In this document: positions 35,199 through 43,830 of the stretch, piece by piece
How positions within the stretch are numbered: the stretch's first letter is position 1
Layout of the letters: each line of letters starts with the position of its first letter
Assembly: GCF_036016755.1 (NCBI RefSeq)
Contig: NZ_JAYXIH010000017.1
Location: 26,848-90,847, forward strand
Reading direction: 5' to 3'
Length of the DNA stretch: 64,000 nucleotides
Origin: Aurantimonas coralicida_A
GTDB lineage: Bacteria; Pseudomonadota; Alphaproteobacteria; Rhizobiales; Rhizobiaceae
Made by a program: the position numbers and the translations under genes
Notes under the pieces: generated by a model
Told to the model about the DNA's origin: nothing
Seen by the model: only the letters and a program-made list of their open reading frames with translations
Databases searched by the model: none

Positions 35199-36047
35199 AT
35201 GAAACCGTTCGTGGAATCGATCCATCGGTCATATGAAAGCCTGAGTTCCCGCGAGCGTCAGGTCGCCGATCTCGTCCTGGAGTCGCCCGGCGAGGTCAGC
35301 ATGTATCCGGCATCCGAACTGGCGAAGCTGGCCGGCGTCTCGAACTCCACCGTCACGCGCTTCGTGCAGCGCATCGGGTTCGACAATTATGACGACATGC
35401 GCGTCGCCGCCCGCGAGGCGCGCAACTGGGGCTCGCCGCTCTTCTTGGCGTCGGGGCGATCCCCCGAAAGCGGCGACGCGCCCGCAGATCCGATCGCACA
35501 GTTCGCCGAGCAGGAAATGGCGACGGTTCGTCTGGCGCTGGAAGGCTTGGACCAAGCGCGGCTCGACGAGATCTCCGCAGCGCTCTGGCAGGCACGCAAT
35601 CTGGGCTTCATGGGGTTCCGGAACAGCCATTACTTTGCCGGCTATGCCCGCTGGCAGTTCATCCAGTTTCGCGAGCGCACCCGCTTGATACCCGGCGCCG
35701 GTGAGACGGTTGCCGAACGCATCGCCGATCTCGGGCCGGATGATGTCGTCATTGTCGTCGCCATTCGCCGCATCGTCGGCAAGCTCAAGCGCTATCTTGA
35801 GGCGCTGTCGGGCCGCGGCGTCAAAGTGCTGCTCATCACCGACCCATCGGCGCGGGTGACGCCGGCTTACGCGCGGTGGACGATCATCTGCCCGGTGGAA
35901 AGCTCCTACCCTCTCGATTGTTATTCGGGCGTCCTCGCCGTCATCCGCCTGCTGGCGCTGGAGACATTCAAAAAGGCCGGAAAACCCGGCCGCGACTATC
36001 TGGAGAAGATCGAGGCGCAGCACGAGATTCTGGGAGAGTTCGAATGA
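35199..36047 (+). CDS. RpiR/MurR-family transcriptional regulator
   Basis: 282 residues from ATG 35199 (GACGAGGAG site). N-terminal RpiR helix-turn-helix: SLSSRERQVADLVLESPGEVSMYPASELAKLAGVSNSTVTRFVQRIGFDNYDDMRVAAR. C-terminal SIS domain: LGFMGFRNSHYFAGYARWQF, then LGPDDVVIVVAIRRIVGKLKRYLEALSGRGVKVLLITD. SIS domains usually bind phosphosugars, but members linked to ureide and purine genes exist. It lies between the permease and the allantoinase fusion and probably controls both. Confidence 0.88.
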   Translation: MKPFVESIHRSYESLSSRERQVADLVLESPGEVSMYPASELAKLAGVSNSTVTRFVQRIGFDNYDDMRVAAREARNWGSPLFLASGRSPESGDAPADPIAQFAEQEMATVRLALEGLDQARLDEISAALWQARNLGFMGFRNSHYFAGYARWQFIQFRERTRLIPGAGETVAERIADLGPDDVVIVVAIRRIVGKLKRYLEALSGRGVKVLLITDPSARVTPAYARWTIICPVESSYPLDCYSGVLAVIRLLALETFKKAGKPGRDYLEKIEAQHEILGEFE

Positions 36048-36165
36048 GCCGATCGAAGCAAAGCGCGGTGCGGCATACGCGCAAGCCACTTCGTGGATTA
36101 TGTGACGATACGCCCTGCGGTTTCGACGTAATGATGGAAATCGCGACCGAGCCAAGGAGCCGCCT

Positions 36166-37584
36166 TTGACACGTTACCCACGCGATATGGCCGGCTACGG
36201 GCCGACGCCGCCCGACCCGCGTTGGCCGAATGGCGCCAGGATCGCAGTGCAGATCGTCCTCAATTACGAGGAGGGCGGCGAGAACAACGTCCTGCACGGC
36301 GACGCGGCGTCAGAAGCATTTTTGTCCGAGATCGTCGGCGCCACAGCCTGGTCGGGCCAGCGCCACTGGAACATGGAATCGATCTACGAATATGGCGCGC
36401 GGGCCGGCTTCTGGCGGCTGCACCGACTGTTCACGGGCATGGATATTCCGCTGACCATCTACGGTGTCGCGACCGCCTTGGCGCGCTCGCCGACGCAAGT
36501 TGCCGCGATGCAAGAAGCCAACTGGGAGATCGCCAGCCACGGCCTTAAATGGATCGAGTACAAGGACTTCAGTCCCGAGGACGAGCGCGCCCACATGGAC
36601 GCGGCGATCCGCCTCCACACCGAGGTGACCGGAGAGCGGCCGCGCGGCTGGTACACCGGCCGCTGCTCGGAGAACACCGTGCGCCTCGCGGCGGAGGAAG
36701 GCGGCTTCGATTACGTCGCCGACAGCTACGCCGACGACCTGCCCTACTGGCTGCGCACCGGCGGCCGCGACCAGTTGATCGTCCCCTACACGCTCGACAC
36801 CAACGACATGCGCTTCGCCTCGCCACAGGGCTTCAATTCCGGCGACCAGTTCTTCGCCTATCTGAAGGATAGCTTCGACGCGCTTTATGCCGAAGGCGAG
36901 GCCGGCAGCGCGAAGATGCTGTCGGTCGGGCTGCATTGCCGCCTGGTCGGGCGGCCAGGCCGGGTCATGGCGCTGAAGCGCTTCCTCGAATACGTCAAGG
37001 ACCACGCTGGTGTCTGGTTCGCCACGCGGCTGCAGATCGCCGAGCATTGGGCGGAGCACCACCCACCCGTTTCCTTCGCGCGGCCGTCCGAGATGGAACG
37101 CGAGGCGTTCGTTGCGGCCTTCGGTGGCATGTTCGAGCATTCGCCCTGGATCGCCGAGGGCGCGTACGCGCTGGAACTCGGCGCCGCCCATGACAGCGCC
37201 AGCGGGCTGCACAACGCGCTTGCCCGTGTGTTCCGCTCCGCCGATCCAGAGCAACGTCTCGCCGTGCTCAAGGCCCACCCGGATCTCGCTGGTAAGCTCG
37301 CCGAAGCGAAGCGGCTGACGGCCGATTCCGCCGCCGAGCAGGCCTCCGCCGGCCTCGATGCCCTGACCGATGCCGAGCGCGCCAATTTCACGCGGATGAA
37401 TCAGCGCTACGTCGAAAAATTCGGCTTCCCGTTCATCATCGCCGTGCGCGACCACGACAAGGCGGGCATCCTCGCCGCCTTCGAGCGGCGCGTCGAACAC
37501 GACCGCGACGCGGAACTCGCCGAGGCGTGCCGACAGGTCGAGCGCATCGCGCGCCTTCGCCTTTCCACCATGCTACCCGAATGA
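36166..37584 (+). CDS. puuE: Allantoinase PuuE fused to OHCU decarboxylase
   Basis: 472 residues. The start is a TTG (36166) six bases after AAGGAGCCGCC; it gives MTRYPRD, the usual PuuE opening, while the ATG at 36187 would lose it. Residues 1-305 are PuuE, the polysaccharide-deacetylase-like, metal-independent allantoinase (VLNYEEGGENNVLHGD, RPRGWYTGRCSENTVRL). Residues about 315-470 are a 2-oxo-4-hydroxy-4-carboxy-5-ureidoimidazoline decarboxylase (RVFRSADPEQRLAVLKAHPDLAGKLA; TDAERANFTRMNQRYVEKFGFPFIIAVR). The protein thus makes S-allantoin from OHCU and opens it to allantoate. The next gene overlaps by four bases. Confidence 0.93.
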   Translation: MTRYPRDMAGYGPTPPDPRWPNGARIAVQIVLNYEEGGENNVLHGDAASEAFLSEIVGATAWSGQRHWNMESIYEYGARAGFWRLHRLFTGMDIPLTIYGVATALARSPTQVAAMQEANWEIASHGLKWIEYKDFSPEDERAHMDAAIRLHTEVTGERPRGWYTGRCSENTVRLAAEEGGFDYVADSYADDLPYWLRTGGRDQLIVPYTLDTNDMRFASPQGFNSGDQFFAYLKDSFDALYAEGEAGSAKMLSVGLHCRLVGRPGRVMALKRFLEYVKDHAGVWFATRLQIAEHWAEHHPPVSFARPSEMEREAFVAAFGGMFEHSPWIAEGAYALELGAAHDSASGLHNALARVFRSADPEQRLAVLKAHPDLAGKLAEAKRLTADSAAEQASAGLDALTDAERANFTRMNQRYVEKFGFPFIIAVRDHDKAGILAAFERRVEHDRDAELAEACRQVERIARLRLSTMLPE

Positions 37585-38447
37585 AGGAGAGGCCATTGGC
37601 CGAACGCAGCTACTACGCGCCGCAGGGCGGCTTGCCGAAGCAGACCGAGCTGATGACCGACCGCGCGGTGTTTACCGAGGCCTATGCGGTCATCCCTCGC
37701 GGCACCATGCGCGACATCGTCACCAGCTCGCTACCCTTCTGGGACGGCACCCGCGCCTGGATTCTCGCCCGCCCGCTGTCGGGTTTTGCCGAGACCTTCT
37801 CCCAATACATCATGGAGGTCGCGTCGGGTTGCGGCAGCGACCGGCCGGAACCCGACGCCGGGGCCGAGGCCGTGATCTTCGTCGTCGAGGGGCAACTGAC
37901 CCTGACGCTCGGCGGCGAAAAACACGTGCTCGAACCGGGCGGATACGCCTATCTGCCGCCATCGAGCGACTGGACTGCGCATAACAACGGCGACTCCGCC
38001 GTCCGCTTCCATTGGATCCGCAAGGCCTACGAGCCGGTCGACGGGCTCGCCGCGCCCGAGGCCTTCGTCACTAACGAAAACGACATCACCCCGACGCCGA
38101 TGCCGGACACCGACGGCGCCTGGGCGACGACCCGCTTCGTCGACCCCGCCGACATGCGCCACGACATGCATGTGACCATCGTTACCTTCCAGCCCGGCGG
38201 GCTGATCCCGTTTGCCGAGACGCATGTGATGGAGCACGGGCTCTATGTGCTGGAAGGCAAGGCCGTCTATCGGCTGAACCGGGACTGGGTCGAGGTTGAG
38301 GCGGGCGACTTCATGTGGCTGCGCGCCTTCTGCCCGCAGGCCTGCTACGCGGGCGGACCGGGGCCGTTCCGGTACCTCCTCTACAAGGACGTCAACCGCC
38401 ACGCGCGGCTCGGCCTGCCGGGTGGATTCGGCGGACAGCGCCGATGA
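37581..38447 (+). CDS. (S)-ureidoglycine aminohydrolase
   Basis: 288 residues from ATG 37581 (ATGA overlap with puuE); a TTG at 37596 behind AAGGAG is an equally good start. A bicupin: first cupin AEAVIFVVEGQLTLTLGGEKHVLEPGGYAYLPPSSDW, second FAETHVMEHGLYVLEGKAVYRLNRDWVEVEAGDFMWLRAFCPQACYAGG with the metal-binding His and Glu residues. It matches the UGHY/YlbA family, which releases ammonia from (S)-ureidoglycine to give ureidoglycolate. Its place between puuE and the ureidoglycolate lyase fits that step. Allantoate amidohydrolase is not in the window. Confidence 0.9.
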   Translation: MKERPLAERSYYAPQGGLPKQTELMTDRAVFTEAYAVIPRGTMRDIVTSSLPFWDGTRAWILARPLSGFAETFSQYIMEVASGCGSDRPEPDAGAEAVIFVVEGQLTLTLGGEKHVLEPGGYAYLPPSSDWTAHNNGDSAVRFHWIRKAYEPVDGLAAPEAFVTNENDITPTPMPDTDGAWATTRFVDPADMRHDMHVTIVTFQPGGLIPFAETHVMEHGLYVLEGKAVYRLNRDWVEVEAGDFMWLRAFCPQACYAGGPGPFRYLLYKDVNRHARLGLPGGFGGQRR

Positions 38448-38959
38448 GCCGGCGGATCGCGACCGAGCCGTTGACGGCGGGCGTATTCGTGCGGTTCGGC
38501 GATGTGCTGGAGGCGTCGGGCGAGCAGGACAGGCTGATCAACCAGGGGCTTTGCGGCCGCTGGCACGACCGCGCCCGACTGGACTTTTCAGACGGTCGCG
38601 CCGGCATCAGCCTGTTCAAGGCCGCGCCCCGCCCCCTGCCCTATTCGCTGGAAATGGTCGAGCGGCATCCGGACGGCTCGCAGGCATTCCTGCCGATGTC
38701 CGAGCACTCGTTCCTGGTCATCGTCGCAGAGGACGACGCCGGCCGGCCGGGCCGGCCGCGCGCCTTCCTCACCCGGTCCGGCCAGGGCGTCAATTTTCAC
38801 CGCGGCACCTGGCACGGCGTCCTGACCCCGCTCCACGAGCCCGGCCTCTTCGCCGTCATCGATCGGATCGGGGACAGTCCCAATCTGGAGGAACACTGGT
38901 TCGACGCGGCCTATACGATTGTAGCCGGCGTCGGAGACGAAAGCCGCGCAATCGTGTGA
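38444..38959 (+). CDS. allA: Ureidoglycolate lyase
   Basis: 171 residues from ATG 38444, overlapping the preceding stop (ATGA). AllA-family features: GVFVRFGDVLE near the N-terminus, ISLFKAAPRPLPYSLEMVERHPDGSQAFLPM and VNFHRGTWHGVLTPL, the cupin-like core with its active-site residues. It splits ureidoglycolate into glyoxylate and urea. It ends the purine catabolic operon, and its glyoxylate could be used by the bhcABCD cycle about 6 kb upstream. Confidence 0.92.
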   Translation: MSRRIATEPLTAGVFVRFGDVLEASGEQDRLINQGLCGRWHDRARLDFSDGRAGISLFKAAPRPLPYSLEMVERHPDGSQAFLPMSEHSFLVIVAEDDAGRPGRPRAFLTRSGQGVNFHRGTWHGVLTPLHEPGLFAVIDRIGDSPNLEEHWFDAAYTIVAGVGDESRAIV

Positions 38960-39219
38960 TCTCCGCAATGGCGGCGTGATGAGGGTTCGGGACCGACGAT
39001 CGCCCGGACCTGACACCTGATGCCGCTTCGGGTTCGATGCAGAAAGCCGAGAAACGGCCCCTTGGTTCTGGAAATATGCTGTGTAATGTCACGCTGGGGG
39101 TCACGAAAAAATTCAAAGACCCCCGAGACCGATTGGGGATTTTGGCGTCCAGCTTCGTCTTTCACGAGAATGAACATATCAGAATCCGGATTTTTTCGGA
39201 TTGTCGTCGGCAAAGTTTA
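38960..39219. other. Gene-free region before the cco operon
   Basis: No gene is seen. Two small inverted repeats occur: GGGGGTC/GACCCCC (39096-39124, 15-base loop, no U-tract) and AATCCG/CGGATT (39183-39202) around a T6 run, which could act as a weak terminator for the ureide operon. The cco promoter must lie in the last part, near the NsrR-like site at 39220. Confidence 0.45.
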
Positions 39220-39242
39220 AAGATATACGATCGATGCATCTT
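39220..39242. promoter_or_regulatory. NsrR-like operator upstream of ccoN
   Basis: A 23-base site of the form AAGATA-N11-CATCTT whose right half, CGATGCATCTT, matches the NsrR half-site (AAATGCATCTT consensus) at nine of eleven positions. The outer arms and spacing equal the strong site in front of nsrR-nnrUS (45438-45460) in this window; one outer base differs. It lies 49 bases before the ccoN start chosen here. Confidence 0.5.
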
Positions 39243-39291
39243 TCTTGAGCAATGACCGACGGTGGTCCCGCACCGACAAAGCGATGGCGAT

Positions 39292-40950
39292 ATGATCTCG
39301 CAACTGACCCGGAACGAGCGACAGCTTTCGATCGTCATTCTGGCGGTCCTGGCGGCTGTCGGGCTGACCATGGCGGCGGCGGGTCGCGCCGATCCGCTCG
39401 GCATTCACGGCGCCTTGGTGCTGGTCGCGGCCGCGGCGATGATCCTTCTGCTCCTCGCCCACCACGACAGCCCGGAGCCGGACGCGGAGCGTCTGTCCCA
39501 CTATTACGACGATCCCAGCAAGGTCGGTATCGTCCTGACCATGGCCTGGGCCGTCTTCGGTATGTTCATCGGCGTGTGGGTCGCGGCGCTGCTGGCCTGG
39601 CCGGACCTGACCTTCGACGCCGCCTGGGCGAGCTTCGGGCGACTGCGTCCCGCCCATACGACGGCGGTTATCTTCGGCTTCGGCGGCAATGGCCTCATCG
39701 CCACGTCCTTCCACGTCCTGCAGCGCACGTCGCGCGCCCGCCTCGCCGGCCAGATCAGCCCGTGGTTCGTCCTGCTCGGCTACAATCTGTTCTGCGTCCT
39801 GGCGGTCACTGGCTATTTCATGGGCGTGACCCAATCGAAGGAATACGCCGAGCCGGAATGGTACGCCGACATCTGGCTGGTCATCGTCTGGGTGACCTAT
39901 CTCGTACTGTACATCCGCACCCTGGCGCGCCGCAAAGAGCCGCACATCTACGTGGCCAACTGGTACTTCCTGGCGTTCATCGTCGTCGTCGCGATCCTGC
40001 ACATCGTCAACAACCTGGCGATCCCGCTATCGCTGGCCCATGCCAAGAGCTATTCGGCCTTTTCCGGCGTCCAGGACGCGATGACGCAATGGTGGTACGG
40101 CCACAACGCTGTCGCCTTCTTCCTGACCGCCGGCTTCCTTGGCATGATGTATTATTATCTGCCGAAGCGAGCTGGCCGGCCGATCTTTTCCTACCGGCTG
40201 TCGATCATCAGCTTCTGGGGCATCACCTTCATGTATATGTGGGCGGGCTCGCACCATTTGCATTACACGGCCCTGCCCCATTGGGTTCAGACGCTGGGGA
40301 TGACCTTCTCGATCATGCTGCTGGTGCCGTCCTGGGCCTCGGCCGGGAACGCGCTGCTGACCTTGAACGGGGCGTGGCACAAGGTGCGTGACGACGCCAC
40401 CTTGCGCTTCATGATGGTCGCGGCCGTGTTCTACGGTCTGTCGACGTTCGAGGGCTCGTTCATGGCGATCCGCCCGGTCAATTCACTGTCCCACTACACG
40501 GACTGGACGGTCGGTCACGTCCATGCGGGAGCGCTCGGCTGGGTCGCGATGATCACCTTCGGCTCGATCTACAGCGTCGTTCCGTGGCTGTGGAAGCGCG
40601 AACGCATGTATTCGGCGGCGCTGGTGGAATGGCACTTCTGGCTCGCCCTCACCGGCACCATCGTCTACGTCTTCGCGATGTGGAACTCGGGCATCATCCA
40701 GGGCCTGATGTGGCGCACCTATACCGAGGAAGGCACGCTCGCCTATTCGTTCCTCGACTCCCTTCTTGCCATGTACCCCTATTACATAGCGCGGACCTTC
40801 GGCGGCCTGCTGTTCTTGATCGGCGCGATCGTCGGCTCCTACAATATCTGGATGACGATCCGCCACGCGCCGCTGGCAGTCGCGGACGAAGCCAAGGATA
40901 CGCCTGCCACCCGCACCGCCGCCCCCGGCGCCTTCCAACCGGCGGAGTGA
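39292..40950 (+). CDS. ccoN: cbb3-type cytochrome c oxidase subunit I (CcoN)
   Basis: 552 residues from ATG 39292; a GTG at 39262 is possible but lies next to the operator-like site. C-family heme-copper oxidase: the low-spin heme His in RPAHTTAVIFGFGGNGL, WWYGHNAVAFFLTAGFLGMMYYYLPK (CuB His), GSHHLHYTALPHW (CuB His pair), and VGHVHAGALGWVAMITFGSIY (heme ligands; the catalytic tyrosine of C-family enzymes is in helix VII). Twelve or more membrane helices. It reduces O2 at low oxygen using electrons from CcoO/CcoP. First gene of ccoNOQP. Confidence 0.96.
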   Translation: MISQLTRNERQLSIVILAVLAAVGLTMAAAGRADPLGIHGALVLVAAAAMILLLLAHHDSPEPDAERLSHYYDDPSKVGIVLTMAWAVFGMFIGVWVAALLAWPDLTFDAAWASFGRLRPAHTTAVIFGFGGNGLIATSFHVLQRTSRARLAGQISPWFVLLGYNLFCVLAVTGYFMGVTQSKEYAEPEWYADIWLVIVWVTYLVLYIRTLARRKEPHIYVANWYFLAFIVVVAILHIVNNLAIPLSLAHAKSYSAFSGVQDAMTQWWYGHNAVAFFLTAGFLGMMYYYLPKRAGRPIFSYRLSIISFWGITFMYMWAGSHHLHYTALPHWVQTLGMTFSIMLLVPSWASAGNALLTLNGAWHKVRDDATLRFMMVAAVFYGLSTFEGSFMAIRPVNSLSHYTDWTVGHVHAGALGWVAMITFGSIYSVVPWLWKRERMYSAALVEWHFWLALTGTIVYVFAMWNSGIIQGLMWRTYTEEGTLAYSFLDSLLAMYPYYIARTFGGLLFLIGAIVGSYNIWMTIRHAPLAVADEAKDTPATRTAAPGAFQPAE

Positions 40951-40956
40951 TCGGAC

Positions 40957-41691
40957 ATGGCTGAGTTCTTCCACCGCAAGCTCGAGCGGACCGCCATCGG
41001 TTTCGTCGTCGCCATCATCGTCGTCGCCAGCATCGGCGGCTTCATCGAGATCGCCCCGCTCTTCACCATCGACGAGACCGTGGAGGAGGCGCCCGACATG
41101 CGGCTCTATACGCCGTTGGAGCTGGCCGGCCGCAACATCTACATCCGCGAGGGATGCTATGCGTGCCACTCGCAGATGATCCGCACACTGCGCGACGACG
41201 TGGAGCGCTACGGCCCCTATTCCCTGGCCGTCGAATCGCAATACGACCACCCGATGCTCTGGGGCTCGAAGCGGACCGGTCCGGATCTGGCGCGGATCGG
41301 CGGCAAATATTCGGACTTCTGGCATGTCGCGCATCTGACCAACCCACGCGATGTCGTGCCGCAGTCCAACATGCCGGCCTATCGATGGCTGATGCGCACG
41401 GCGCTGGAACTGGATGATCTGCCCCTGCACCTGAAGGCGCAGCAGCGGGTCGGCGTCCCCTACACCGACGAGATGGTGAAGAACGCCGCGGTGGACGCGG
41501 TCGGTCAGGCGTCGCCGGACGGGCGCTACGCCGCCGGCGTGACCGAACGCTACGGCGCGGCGACGACGATCAGCACCTTCGACGGGGTCGCGACGGAAGT
41601 CACCGAGATGGACGCGCTCGTCGCCTATCTTCAGATTCTCGGCCGGCTCACCAATGCCGCCCACGAGCAAACAGCGGCCGCGAGCGAGTAG
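40957..41691 (+). CDS. ccoO: cbb3 oxidase mono-heme subunit II (CcoO)
   Basis: 244 residues with an N-terminal membrane anchor (AIGFVVAIIVVASIGGFIEIAPLF) and one c-type heme site, REGCYACHSQMI; the axial Met lies further on in PQSNMPAYRWL. The family's GPYSLAVESQYDHPMLWGSKRTGPDLARIGGKYSD segment is complete. It passes electrons from CcoP or soluble cytochrome c to the CcoN heme. Six bases after ccoN and five before ccoQ. Confidence 0.96.
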   Translation: MAEFFHRKLERTAIGFVVAIIVVASIGGFIEIAPLFTIDETVEEAPDMRLYTPLELAGRNIYIREGCYACHSQMIRTLRDDVERYGPYSLAVESQYDHPMLWGSKRTGPDLARIGGKYSDFWHVAHLTNPRDVVPQSNMPAYRWLMRTALELDDLPLHLKAQQRVGVPYTDEMVKNAAVDAVGQASPDGRYAAGVTERYGAATTISTFDGVATEVTEMDALVAYLQILGRLTNAAHEQTAAASE

Positions 41692-41696
41692 GGAGC

Positions 41697-41867
41697 ATGG
41701 ATTTCGATCACGACACAGTCGTCGCCTTCTCCAAGAGCTGGGGCCTGTTCTACCTGATCGCACTGTCGATCGGCGTCCTGGTCTACGTCTTCTGGCCGTC
41801 CAACAAGAAGCGGTTCGACAAGGCCAAGAAGGACATCCTCGATAAGGACGATACGCCATGGACGTAG
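41697..41867 (+). CDS. ccoQ: cbb3 oxidase small subunit CcoQ
   Basis: 56 residues, starting at ATG 41697 (GAGTAGGGAG upstream). One membrane helix (WGLFYLIALSIGVLVYVFWPSN) is followed by a basic cytoplasmic tail (KKRFDKAKKDILDKDD), the standard CcoQ/FixQ pattern. It stabilises the oxidase complex. Its last codons overlap the start of ccoP by ten bases. Confidence 0.93.
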   Translation: MDFDHDTVVAFSKSWGLFYLIALSIGVLVYVFWPSNKKRFDKAKKDILDKDDTPWT

Positions 41868-42739
41868 GCGAATACGATCCGGTAACCGGGCGCGAGACCA
41901 CCGGGCACGAGTGGAACGGCATCAAGGAACTCAACACGCCGGTGCCGCGGGTTGTCCTGATCTTTCTTGCCGCCACCGCCACTTTCGCGGTGCTGTGGTG
42001 GTTCTTGATGCCGGCATGGCCATTGGGCTCGACCTACACCAAGGGTCTTCTCGGGATCGACCAGCGTGAGATCGTCACCGATCAGTTGCAAGAGGCCAAG
42101 GTCGAGCGGGCGGCGTGGGTGACCCGGATCGAATCGTCGAGCTACGACGAGATCCAGGCCGATCCGACGCTGATGCGGATCGTTCAGGAAACCGGCCCCC
42201 GGCTATACGGCGACAATTGCGCCGCCTGCCACGGCGTCGACGCCAAGGGCGCCGCCAACTATCCCGACCTGACCGACGATGACTGGCTTTGGGGCGGCGA
42301 GCCGGAGACGATCGCCGAAACCATGCGCGTTGGCATCAACTCGCCGCATGACGAAGGCAGGCTCGCCCAGATGCCGGCGTTCGGACGCGATCAGATGCTG
42401 GATCGCTCGCAGATCAACGATGTGGCGGCCTATGTTCTGTCGCTGAGCGATCCCGCTGCCTCGACCTCCAGGGACGCCGAAAAGATCGCCGCCGGAAAAG
42501 ACGTCTTCCTGGCCAACTGCGCCGCCTGCCATGGCGACGACGCCACCGGATCGCGAGATCTCGGAGCGCCCAATCTGTCCGACCAGACCTGGCTTTATGG
42601 CGGCAATCTCCAAACGATCATCACCACGATCCACGGCGGACGGCAGGGCCACATGCCGACTTGGGAGAACCGTTTGAGCCCCGCTGACATCAAGATCCTC
42701 GCGCTGTATGTCCACTCCCTCGGCGGCGAGGCACCTTGA
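41858..42739 (+). CDS. ccoP: cbb3 oxidase di-heme subunit III (CcoP)
   Basis: 293 residues. The N-terminal region (GRETTGHEWNGIKELNTPVPR) is the CcoP/FixP signature, followed by a membrane helix and two cytochrome c domains with heme sites NCAACHGVDAKG and NCAACHGDDATG; Met ligands lie in AQMPAFG and GHMPTWE. It receives electrons from the bc1 complex or a soluble cytochrome c. It is the last canonical subunit gene; a small membrane protein follows 16 bases later. Confidence 0.96.
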   Translation: MDVGEYDPVTGRETTGHEWNGIKELNTPVPRVVLIFLAATATFAVLWWFLMPAWPLGSTYTKGLLGIDQREIVTDQLQEAKVERAAWVTRIESSSYDEIQADPTLMRIVQETGPRLYGDNCAACHGVDAKGAANYPDLTDDDWLWGGEPETIAETMRVGINSPHDEGRLAQMPAFGRDQMLDRSQINDVAAYVLSLSDPAASTSRDAEKIAAGKDVFLANCAACHGDDATGSRDLGAPNLSDQTWLYGGNLQTIITTIHGGRQGHMPTWENRLSPADIKILALYVHSLGGEAP

Positions 42740-42755
42740 GGCGAAAGGAAAGCCG

Positions 42756-42944
42756 ATGATGACGCGCGCTCGCAAAGCGAAATGGCTGATCGGGCTGGTC
42801 GTTTCTGCGGGCGTCTTGCTTCTGGTGGGGGTCAACGTGCATCTTGTCTACGTGGCATTCGCGTCCCAACCCGAATGCGTTTCTCATCTGAAGGAGAACG
42901 GTTCGGATTCGGGACGCTATCGAGCGGCGAAGTCCGCTTGCTGA
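42756..42944 (+). CDS. Small membrane protein linked to cco operon
   Basis: 62 residues from ATG 42756 (GCGAAAGGAAAGCC ribosome site). One membrane helix (WLIGLVVSAGVLLLVGVNVHLVYVAF) and a short outer segment with two cysteines (QPECVSHLKENG and YRAAKSAC at the very end). Position directly after ccoP and the conserved-looking Cys tail suggest a small accessory protein of the oxidase, but no established family can be named with confidence. Confidence 0.65.
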   Translation: MMTRARKAKWLIGLVVSAGVLLLVGVNVHLVYVAFASQPECVSHLKENGSDSGRYRAAKSAC

Positions 42945-42984
42945 AGGAGATCCGCGAAACCAACAAGTCGAACGGGAGGCAAAG

Positions 42985-43764
42985 ATGAACGCGGCGAAAG
43001 TGACAAGCAGCGTAACGCAGGGCGCGAGGTGGCGGCGTGATCTGCCGGCATCCGCCGCTCTCGACTGGCTACGACGCGGCTGGAGCGATTTGACGGTGCG
43101 TCCCGGTCTCAGCCTGTTCTACGGCGTCGGAGTCCTGGCGGTTTCCCTTCTGGTGGTCTGGGGAATCTTCACTCTGGATTGGGGCTTTGTGCTCTTCCCC
43201 GCCTTGGCCGGCTTCATGATCGTCGGTCCGCTGCTGGCGATTGGTCTCTACGAGAAGAGCCGGTCGCTGGAGCGGAACGAGCCGGTGACGATGAAGCGGA
43301 TGTTCCTCGTTAAGGCGAAATCCGGCGGCCAGATTTTGTTCATCGGCGTTCTTTTATGTCTGTTGATGCTGGTATGGATGCGCACTGCGGTGATCGTCTA
43401 CGCGCTGTTCTTCGGTTATCGGCCCTTCCCCGGCTTCGACAACGTTATCCCCATGCTGGTCACCACCTGGAGCGGTTGGGGAATGCTGATCGTCGGCACG
43501 ATCGCCGGTGGGCTGTTCGCCGCCTTCTCCTTCGCGATCAGCGCATTCTCGATCCCCATGCTGCTCGACGAGCGTAGCGACGCCTTCACCGCGATGGGAA
43601 CCAGCATGGCCCTGGTCTGGAACAATCTGCCGGTGATGCTCGCCTGGGGCGCGATCGTCGTCGCCCTGTTCCTGTTATCCGCCTTGACCGGCTTGCTTGG
43701 GCTGATCGTCGTGTTTCCGCTTCTCGGCCACGCCACCTGGCACGCCTACAAAGCGGTCCGATGA
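42985..43764 (+). CDS. DUF2189 multi-helix membrane protein
   Basis: 259 residues, starting at ATG 42985 (GGGAGGC site). About six membrane segments and DUF2189 features: ALDWLRRGWSDLTVRPGLSLFYG near the start, GPLLAIGLYEKSRSLERNEPV in the middle and FPLLGHATWHAYKAVR at the end. The family is often found beside cytochrome oxidase and denitrification genes; its role is not established. It is 40 bases from the small membrane protein, so probably in the cco transcription unit. Confidence 0.85.
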   Translation: MNAAKVTSSVTQGARWRRDLPASAALDWLRRGWSDLTVRPGLSLFYGVGVLAVSLLVVWGIFTLDWGFVLFPALAGFMIVGPLLAIGLYEKSRSLERNEPVTMKRMFLVKAKSGGQILFIGVLLCLLMLVWMRTAVIVYALFFGYRPFPGFDNVIPMLVTTWSGWGMLIVGTIAGGLFAAFSFAISAFSIPMLLDERSDAFTAMGTSMALVWNNLPVMLAWGAIVVALFLLSALTGLLGLIVVFPLLGHATWHAYKAVR

Positions 43765-43830
43765 GGATCTGACGCGCTTTTGCATCCCACACCGCGACCG
43801 ACAGAAGCTGATCCACGAGGGAGGACTGAG

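Noticed and set aside
39096..39124. Inverted repeat GGGGGTC/GACCCCC as a terminator
   Set aside because: The loop is 15 bases and no U-tract follows; at most a weak structure.
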